A stretch of 8,015 nucleotides of DNA, from the NCBI GenBank assembly GCA_937927265.1, contig CALBCO010000249.1, positions 1 to 8,015 on the forward strand. The letters are read 5' to 3'. The translations under genes were made by a program, and so were the position numbers. The notes under the pieces are model-generated. The model was not told the DNA's origin. It saw only the letters and a program-made list of their open reading frames with translations, and made no database searches. Source of the DNA: an uncultured Verrucomicrobiae bacterium (GTDB taxonomy: Bacteria > Verrucomicrobiota > Verrucomicrobiia > Palsa-1439). This document shows, piece by piece, positions 1 through 4,814 of the stretch (position 1 is its first letter; every line of letters starts with the position of its first letter).

Positions 1-39
1 CATGAATAGACTGCGATGTGGGACTGCTGAGGTTGTCAT
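1..39 (-). CDS. 5' end of a probable divergent gene (13 codons, leaves the window)
   Basis: Reading leftwards from an ATG at 39-37 gives MTTSAVPHRSLFM with no stop before the window edge. What supports a real start is a purine-rich AAAGGA at 53-48 on the minus strand, 8 bases before the ATG, which is better Shine-Dalgarno spacing than the neighbouring rightward gene has. Thirteen residues are too few to assign a family, and I do not recognise the product. The basic and hydrophobic residues near the end could begin a signal peptide, but this is speculation. If real, the gene is divergent from the lipoprotein gene and shares its upstream region. Confidence 0.4.
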   Translation of the reverse strand, partial: MTTSAVPHRSLFM

Positions 40-119
40 TGGTGTGATCCTTTCTGGTTGATGGTTTGTGCCGCCGACGTTCCGTGTCAGCGACACCGCA
101 CTATTTGCCACAACCTCAG
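27..119. repeat. Widely spaced 10-bp inverted repeat in the divergent intergenic region
   Basis: CTGAGGTTGT at 27-36 is exactly complementary to ACAACCTCAG at 110-119, with 73 bases between the arms. The left arm lies within the first codons of the putative leftward gene and the right arm lies upstream of the lipoprotein gene. A smaller perfect inverted repeat, GTGTC-AGC-GACAC at 84-96, sits between the arms. It could be an operator pair, an RNA stem in the leader of the leftward transcript, or chance. The sequence does not decide among these. Confidence 0.4.
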
Positions 120-196
120 TGGCCCGCATAGCATCTACCCAAGACAACTCAACTGAGGGATTTCGGTTCACCGTAAATTCACTCGTAAAATCGCAA

Positions 197-202
197 TATG
201 AT
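197..202 (+). promoter_or_regulatory. Possible -10 element (TATGAT) before the lipoprotein gene
   Basis: TATGAT matches the sigma-70 -10 consensus at five of six positions and lies in the A+T-rich stretch (about 174-210) just before the ATG at 217. At the usual 17-base spacing upstream there is only TAAATT, a poor -35. A start site about 7 bases downstream would leave a leader of under 10 bases, consistent with the lack of a Shine-Dalgarno sequence. TAAAAT at 186-191 is an alternative -10. The evidence is weak. Confidence 0.2.
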
Positions 203-216
203 GCTATTCATACGTC

Positions 217-723
217 ATGAAAACTAACTTCACGCTTCACCTCTCCGTCTGCATCACCGTCACGGTCTTGAGCAGCCTGCTGCTCGGCTGCGGCAAAGCC
301 TCCGAAAAAGCCACCGAGAAAATGATGGAGAAAGCGATCGGCGATGGCGCGAAAGTGGACATCCAAGGCGACAAGATGACCGTCAAAACCTCGGAGGGCG
401 AATTCGTGGTTGCCGGCAGCGGCAGCGCGTCCATCCCGGAAGGTTTTCCCAAGGATGTTCATGTGTTCCAAGGGGCGACCATCACTTCATCCATGAAGAT
501 GGCCGACGGAATGCAAGTGGTGCTTCAGAGCCGGGAACCAATGGCCAAAGTCCGGGCCACCTACGTGGAAACCATGAAAGCCCAGGACTGGACCGAGGAA
601 TCCGTCATGGACGCGGGGGACACGGTGATGCTCAGCTACACCAAGGACAAACGGTCGGCGGTCGTGGTTCTGCTGAAGGATCCAAAAGGCACGGTCATTC
701 AAGTCTCGACCAAGTTGGATTAA
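217..723 (+). CDS. Small predicted lipoprotein of unknown function
   Basis: This 168-residue protein begins with a lipoprotein signal peptide: a short basic N-terminus (MKTN), a hydrophobic core at residues 7-23 and the lipobox LLGC ending at Cys25. Signal peptidase II should cleave there, leaving a lipidated mature protein of about 144 residues. Gly26 rather than Asp follows the cysteine, which fits outer-membrane sorting. Residues 26-42 are charged and helical. The rest resembles small bacterial lipoproteins with a 'PxdvPvfxGA' segment (here residues 74-87, PEGFPKDVHVFQGA), then a stretch ending in a Tyr/Trp-containing helix (YVETMKAQDW, 116-125) and two terminal beta strands. I know this pattern but cannot name a family or function. 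The ATG at 217 has no Shine-Dalgarno sequence; no in-frame upstream start would preserve the signal peptide. The stop is 7 bases before the next gene, suggesting co-transcription. Confidence 0.85.
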   Translation: MKTNFTLHLSVCITVTVLSSLLLGCGKASEKATEKMMEKAIGDGAKVDIQGDKMTVKTSEGEFVVAGSGSASIPEGFPKDVHVFQGATITSSMKMADGMQVVLQSREPMAKVRATYVETMKAQDWTEESVMDAGDTVMLSYTKDKRSAVVVLLKDPKGTVIQVSTKLD

Positions 724-730
724 CCGGCGG

Positions 731-2908
731 ATGACACCCGTCCGGTACTTTTGTTCAGCCTGCGGGACCGGTCCCGGACTTTTGCGGCGGCTCCTGCTCG
801 GTCTGAGCGCGGCAGTCGCCCTGACCAGCCACGCCGATGATTCCCGTGAATTGTGGCGCAGCGTGTCGCGGGTGCGCGGCATCATGGAAATCGAACACCG
901 GAGTTGGATTCGTGAGCCGAACGGCAGCCCGCCAACCTTCGCCGAAACCACCGACCTCTGCGTGGTGCGGTTCGTCATGGTCCAAGAACGCCTGCACCAC
1001 AGCGAGAACCTTATCTGGCACGCGGTGGAGACCGAGTTGACCGGGACGAAACGGCGCACGGAGTCGGTGGAGCGTTACGGCAACAACACCGCGGCCGGTC
1101 AGTTCCGCAGTCCCGCGCGCGACCCGCAGGAGTTCCGGCTCTCGATGACAAGTGACGGGAAGTGGGAGATCGTATCGCCGCAGTTTATCCAAACGCCATT
1201 TGATTACGTGATCGTTTACACCGGCAAAGATGCGGGGACGCTCACCGAAACCCATAACTCAGTCCAGAGCGCGCGGATTGTCGGCAACATACCCAAAAAA
1301 ATCGGCCCCCTCACGGGCCGGTACGCCGATGCCGGCAAGTTGGCCGGCAAAGACACGCGCGGGTTCACCAAGACCGCAACGGTCCGCCTCTGGCCGGAGT
1401 TTGACGACGTGGAGGTGGAGGTGGCCATTGACGACTACGCTGATTGGGTGCCGCGCGGCAACTTGGCCGGGCCGCAGTCGCCCGGCAATTTCCTGAAGGT
1501 GCGCGCGGTGTTGAAACCCAAGCCCCCGGCCACCAAAGTTCTGGCGGAAGCGAAACTGTTTCGGTTCGAGTTGGCCGAAGTCACGCGCGAGCCGGGCGTG
1601 GCGCTGAATTGGCCGCTGAACGCCACCGACAACCACCCGGACTTGCAGTTTGTCGCGCAGCCAGACGTCCAGTTAGGCGCCGAGAATCTCACCGCCCAAG
1701 TGCCGCCCCTGAAAAATCGCGAAGAGCGCGACGAAGCGACAGTGCGGTTGGCCGCGCACGATTTTGGCGCGGCGGGAGAACTACGGGTGATCTGCGCGTT
1801 GACTGATGGCCGGGAAGTGGGTGGTTATTTGTCGCACGATGGCCGCCGCCTCGCGCCCATTCCGCTGCCCTACCGGCGCGATGATACCCGCATCGCAGAA
1901 AAGTGGCGCCGGGAGTGGAAAGTATCTGGTAGTGATGCCGCCGATGATGACGCCGAGCCGGTCGGCAACGGCGCGACGGGTGACGGGTTTTCCCACTACG
2001 AAGAATACCGGGGCTTCGCCGTGGGCGGGCTGCACCTTCGCACCAATCCGGCGCGCAAAGATTTCTTCGTCCACAACGCCATCGGGCGGAAAGCGATTGC
2101 CGGTCTGGCGCACTTTGCGACGATCACCAAGCTGACAACGCATTTTGAACTGCGCCGCAATGAACTGCCGGAGTCGCGGCGCATGAACTACAACCGCTCA
2201 GCGAAATCGCCGCGTTCCACGGAGGAATTTCAGCACGCCGTTGTGCTCGACGACAAAGCGGAAGGCGAGGCGTCGGAGACGGTCAGCACCGGCGCGGTGG
2301 CGCGCCCCAAGACGACGCAGCGCGTCAGCGTTCATCCGCTCCTGTTCACGCCGGGGCGCAAACCGCACGAGGCGGAATCGGCCATCGCGCATGAGTTGTT
2401 GCATTCGATTGGCGTGAAAGAACACGGCGACGCCGACCGCGACGTGGTGTGGATTCGCCGCGAAGGCGGCGAGCATCCCGGCGTCTGGCTGGAAGAACGC
2501 CCGGCCGGCTGGAGTGAATCGCAGGGGCGGATGGTGTACTCGGATAATCCCGGCGTGCGGATCCGGTTGATCAACTCCGCTGGGCTGGAAGTTCCCCCGG
2601 AGGGACTGGCGCTGTTCGAGGAGCCGGTCATCCTGTATCTGGGCGAACATCAGGGCAAACATTCCGGCGTGGTGGACTGCGTGATCCGGTACGATTGCGC
2701 GAAGGCGTTTCGGGTGCCCGACCGGGCGCGCGACCGGTTCTTGAAGGAGATCGAGCCGGTGGGGATGGGCTTGTGCAACTCGGCGACTGGGACCGAGTTC
2801 AACGCGCCCGGTCTGCCGCTGGTCCGGTATGGCAACGCGCAGCGCGGCAACTGCCAACAGCACTTTTGCGTGCGCGATGATGCGCCCGACCCGGGAGGCA
2901 AACCATGA
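731..2908 (+). CDS. Exported protein with zinc-metalloprotease HExxH motif
   Basis: A 725-residue protein with a likely Sec signal peptide: basic residues Arg19-Arg20, hydrophobic core 21-31 and probable cleavage after Ala35 (SHA|DD). Residues 36-330 are not recognised. From about 336 (ATVRLAAHDFG) to 430 it follows a pattern I know from large secreted bacterial proteins: a beta-rich stretch, a 'IPLPYRxxDxxIAexW' segment, then a calcium-loop-like GDGFSHYEEYRGF (417-429) and a KDFFVHN segment. The putative catalytic motif is HELLHSIGVKEHGD at 554-567, where His554 and His558 would bind zinc and Glu555 would be the catalytic base. His565 is the likely third ligand, one residue later than in metzincins (HExxHxxGxxH). 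The C-terminus has several cysteines (CNSATGTEFNAPG, GNCQQHFC) that could form disulfides outside the cytoplasm. GGCGG directly abuts the ATG, so the ribosome site is poor; the gene may rely on coupling to the lipoprotein gene. Protease activity is inferred from the motif; the substrate is unknown. Confidence 0.85.
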   Translation: MTPVRYFCSACGTGPGLLRRLLLGLSAAVALTSHADDSRELWRSVSRVRGIMEIEHRSWIREPNGSPPTFAETTDLCVVRFVMVQERLHHSENLIWHAVETELTGTKRRTESVERYGNNTAAGQFRSPARDPQEFRLSMTSDGKWEIVSPQFIQTPFDYVIVYTGKDAGTLTETHNSVQSARIVGNIPKKIGPLTGRYADAGKLAGKDTRGFTKTATVRLWPEFDDVEVEVAIDDYADWVPRGNLAGPQSPGNFLKVRAVLKPKPPATKVLAEAKLFRFELAEVTREPGVALNWPLNATDNHPDLQFVAQPDVQLGAENLTAQVPPLKNREERDEATVRLAAHDFGAAGELRVICALTDGREVGGYLSHDGRRLAPIPLPYRRDDTRIAEKWRREWKVSGSDAADDDAEPVGNGATGDGFSHYEEYRGFAVGGLHLRTNPARKDFFVHNAIGRKAIAGLAHFATITKLTTHFELRRNELPESRRMNYNRSAKSPRSTEEFQHAVVLDDKAEGEASETVSTGAVARPKTTQRVSVHPLLFTPGRKPHEAESAIAHELLHSIGVKEHGDADRDVVWIRREGGEHPGVWLEERPAGWSESQGRMVYSDNPGVRIRLINSAGLEVPPEGLALFEEPVILYLGEHQGKHSGVVDCVIRYDCAKAFRVPDRARDRFLKEIEPVGMGLCNSATGTEFNAPGLPLVRYGNAQRGNCQQHFCVRDDAPDPGGKP
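2893..2898 (+). promoter_or_regulatory. Strong Shine-Dalgarno for the third cassette gene, inside the end of the second
   Basis: GGGAGG lies six bases before the ATG at 2905, which overlaps the preceding stop as ATGA (2905-2908). This fixes the start of the third gene and indicates translational coupling to the protease-like gene. It is the best ribosome site in the cassette; the first two genes have poor ones. Confidence 0.75.
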
Positions 2909-4017
2909 TCGTGAATACGTTGCTATTGGGATTAGTGATCGTGGCCGGTGGCCCCGATGATGAAACGATCTGGCGCGGCTGGCCAGTCCATGTGCGCGTG
3001 ACGCCGCCCGCCGAGGTGCGCGTGACGGGGCCGACGGAAGTCGCCTTGCAGCCGGGGAAAGATGGATGGGTCATCAGCCCGGCCACCAGCGCCCAAATGC
3101 AACTCGGCCGGTACGAGTTCACGGCCGGCACCGACACATGTGCAGTCACGGTCGCCGCCGCGCCGGCGCAGTTGACGCCGGCGCAAGCCAATCGGCGCCG
3201 CGAGATCGAATTGTGGGTTGCCACCGAGTTGGGCGACCACGCGGCGGCGCGGCGCGTGGCCGAAGAGTGGACGACTGCCGAGCCAAAGTCCGTCACCGCG
3301 CACGCGGCATTGGGCGAGGCGTTGTACGCGGCCGGTGATGTGGGGGGTGCGTTCAAAGCGTATCAACAAGCCATCCGGTTGTACCCAGCGGGACGGGAAG
3401 CACCGCGGTACCTGCATCGGCGCAGTGGCGAGTTGTTCAATGAAATGGTTGCTAAAGTTCCCGGTCGTCCGGTCACACCCGAAGCGGAGCCGATCCCTGT
3501 CGCGCCGGTTGCCGCAGCGCCGGCCAAACCGGATTTGGCCGAAGCGGCGATTCTGGCCGACCGCGCAGGGCAATGGGCAATCGCGGCGGAAGCCGGTTCG
3601 CAGTACGGCAGCGGCGCGCCGTATTCGCCGCAGCAAGCGACCGGTGCGCCCAATGTCCCGCAAGCCGACGACCACGGCAACGCGTGGTGTCCTGCCAAAC
3701 GCACTGGCGGCACAGAATGGCTGGAACTGACCTTCGAACGCGCCGTCGTTCCGACCGCAGTCCGTGTTCGTCAAAACTTTGGCGCGGTGGGCCTCATCAA
3801 AATCGAGGGCATTGATGCCGCTGGCCAGAAACAAGTTTTGTGGGAAGGTCGCGATCCGCACGCCACCACCCACACGCGCGAAATTCGCTGGTTCAGTGTC
3901 GGCGCGCCGGCGGGCGGCGGACCGATTATCAAATTGCGTCTCACCATGGATCTCGACAGTCACCCCGCTTGGAAACAAATTGACGCCGTGCAACTCGTGG
4001 GCGTTCCCGCGTCTTGA
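2905..4017 (+). CDS. Exported TPR-like and discoidin-like (galactose-binding fold) protein
   Basis: A 370-residue protein. Residues 1-16 (MIVNTLLLGLVIVAGG) form a hydrophobic N-terminus resembling a short signal peptide, although positive charges are missing. Residues 17-84 look beta-rich. Residues 97-165 are helical and contain a TPR-like unit around 131-164 (AHAALGEALYAAGDVGGAF, then KAYQQAIRLYP). An Ala/Pro-rich linker follows at about 186-210. Residues 222-368 resemble the F5/8 type C (discoidin-like) domain often seen in planctomycete and verrucomicrobial exported proteins: SQYGSGAPYSPQQATGAP, NAWCP, a WLELTFERAVVPTAVRV strand pair, and a closing IDAVQLVG strand. Such folds usually bind carbohydrate or a protein partner; TPRs bind proteins. 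A scaffold or substrate-binding partner of the upstream protease-like protein is plausible but inferred only from the ATGA overlap and shared export. No catalytic motif is visible. Confidence 0.85.
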   Translation: MIVNTLLLGLVIVAGGPDDETIWRGWPVHVRVTPPAEVRVTGPTEVALQPGKDGWVISPATSAQMQLGRYEFTAGTDTCAVTVAAAPAQLTPAQANRRREIELWVATELGDHAAARRVAEEWTTAEPKSVTAHAALGEALYAAGDVGGAFKAYQQAIRLYPAGREAPRYLHRRSGELFNEMVAKVPGRPVTPEAEPIPVAPVAAAPAKPDLAEAAILADRAGQWAIAAEAGSQYGSGAPYSPQQATGAPNVPQADDHGNAWCPAKRTGGTEWLELTFERAVVPTAVRVRQNFGAVGLIKIEGIDAAGQKQVLWEGRDPHATTHTREIRWFSVGAPAGGGPIIKLRLTMDLDSHPAWKQIDAVQLVGVPAS

Positions 4018-4047
4018 CCGGCAACACCGGCTGCGGTGGATTGCCGG
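4018..4047 (+). terminator. Strong hairpin directly after the cassette's last stop
   Basis: Starting on the base after the TGA, CCGGCAA (4018-4024) pairs with TTGCCGG (4041-4047). The inner CACCG (4025-4029) pairs with CGGTG (4034-4038), leaving a GCTG loop and a two-base GA bulge on the 3' side: 12 base pairs in all. No U-tract follows, so it is not a textbook intrinsic terminator; it may stabilise the mRNA 3' end or act with Rho. A second, weaker stem, GAAAAC (4050-4055) with GTTTTC (4066-4071), lies just beyond. Both also lie downstream of the moaA remnant on the other strand. Confidence 0.5.
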
Positions 4048-4089
4048 GTGAAAACACTGACCAGAGTTTTCCCGGGGATGTCGGCTCGC

Positions 4090-4665
4090 CTACCCGCCGA
4101 TCTCGGACATGGCGCGATTGGTGGCGACTTGGTTTTCCGCGAGACCGTGTCCCCACGGCTTCTGGTGGACGGACTCGCGGATGAGCTTCTTGAGCCGGTC
4201 GGCTGTCCAACCGGCACGGAGCGGCTTGCGCAAGTCCACTTCGTTCTCGCGCAGCAGACAGAGGCGCAAGATGCCGTCGGCCATGAGGCGCATCCGGTTG
4301 CAGCCGGCACAGAAGGGATTGCTCACGGAACTGATGAAACCGACTGTGCCTTTCGCGTTCGGCAGCCGGAAACACGGGCTTCGCCGTCGAGTTTGCCGTC
4401 GTTCTCGGGCACGAGCGGGCCGAGCGTGTTCTCGATGTGCTGACGGATTTCGGTTTCGGTGATGACGTTGGTTTGTTGGAACTGGGCGATGCCGCCGAGG
4501 GGCATCATTTCAATGAAACGCACTTGCCACGGCCGGTCGAGCGTGAGCCGGGCAAGATCGGCCATGTCGCCGTTGTTGTTGTAACCGCGAACGGGGACGG
4601 TATTGATTTTCACGCGCAAGCCGGCACGCTCGGCCCCCGTCGGCACACCGGGCAAGCGCCCACGG
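4090..4665 (-). pseudogene. moaA: moaA remnant (GTP 3',8-cyclase, molybdenum cofactor synthesis): 5' half lost, frameshifted
   Basis: MoaA is a radical-SAM enzyme converting GTP to the cyclic intermediate used by MoaC in molybdopterin synthesis. Reading leftwards, the remnant shows AGLRVKINTVPVRGYNNN, FIEMMPLGG (about 4517-4492), then, in another frame, RLPNAKGTVGFISSV and the second iron-sulfur triad FCAGCNRMRLMADG with the third Cys 13 residues after the second (codons at 4309-4311, 4300-4302 and 4258-4260). It ends in the family's typical MSEIGG before the stop at 4090-4092. The frame changes near 4370-4372: GEARV must be followed by FRLPNAKG, but one base is missing from what would be a TTTT run on the coding strand. 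About 190 of the usual 320-340 residues are present. The N-terminal part with the CxxxCxxC that binds the catalytic cluster is absent from the window. Similarity fades near 4640-4665, where spacing before AGLRVKIN also looks short by a few residues. The right boundary is approximate. Confidence 0.85.
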
Positions 4666-4734
4666 TGGAACCGCCACTGTCTCCACCGTGCCCATCTGGC
4701 ATCTGGCAACGCTGAGTCGCAAAAAGTGAGTCGC
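4661..4734. repeat. Cluster of short repeats at the broken end of the moaA remnant
   Basis: Three repeats lie within 74 bases. There is a perfect 9-bp inverted repeat, CACGGTGGA (4661-4669) and TCCACCGTG (4682-4690), with a 12-base gap. There is a tandem duplication CATCTGG CATCTGG (4693-4706). There is a direct repeat TGAGTCGC at 4713-4720 and 4727-4734. No open frame of recognisable origin covers the stretch. It may be a deletion scar, a decayed small repeat element, or the upstream region of the PEPCK gene. The hairpin has no U-tract on either strand. Confidence 0.5.
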
Positions 4735-4798
4735 CCGTGTATTTTCTGGTGGTAATCCGCGCCGACTGTGATACCGTCCCACACCCAAAATCCAAACT

Positions 4799-4803
4799 GG
4801 AGG
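4799..4803 (+). promoter_or_regulatory. Ribosome binding site deciding the PEPCK start
   Basis: GGAGG ends 11 bases before the ATG at 4815. The open frame extends upstream to a GTG at 4737, but those 26 codons have no similarity to PEPCK and no Shine-Dalgarno, so 4815 is the chosen start. No convincing -35/-10 pair was found between 4666 and 4798. Confidence 0.6.
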
Positions 4804-4814
4804 CGAGTGACCCG

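Noticed and set aside
2390..2431. Calling the protease-like protein a classical metzincin
   Set aside because: The third histidine is one residue too late and a Met-turn could not be identified by eye.
2198..2863. 221-codon minus-strand open frame inside the protease-like gene
   Set aside because: Arg/His/Pro-rich shadow composition; the opposite strand carries the HExxH motif and conserved segments.
2932..3993. 353-codon minus-strand open frame antisense to the TPR/discoidin-like gene
   Set aside because: High-G+C shadow frame rich in Arg, with no recognisable domain; the plus-strand frame has a signal-like N-terminus, a strong Shine-Dalgarno and known domain patterns.
4366..4376. Programmed frameshifting that would rescue moaA
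   Set aside because: No classic slippery heptamer or stimulatory structure is evident, and the missing N-terminal half would leave the product non-functional anyway.
4661..4690. Intrinsic terminator for a transcript crossing the moaA break
   Set aside because: The 9-bp stem has a 12-base loop and no U-run on either side.
4737..4814. N-terminal extension of PEPCK to a GTG at 4737
   Set aside because: No ribosome site and no PEPCK similarity in these 26 codons; GGAGG precedes the ATG at 4815 and the resulting length fits the family.
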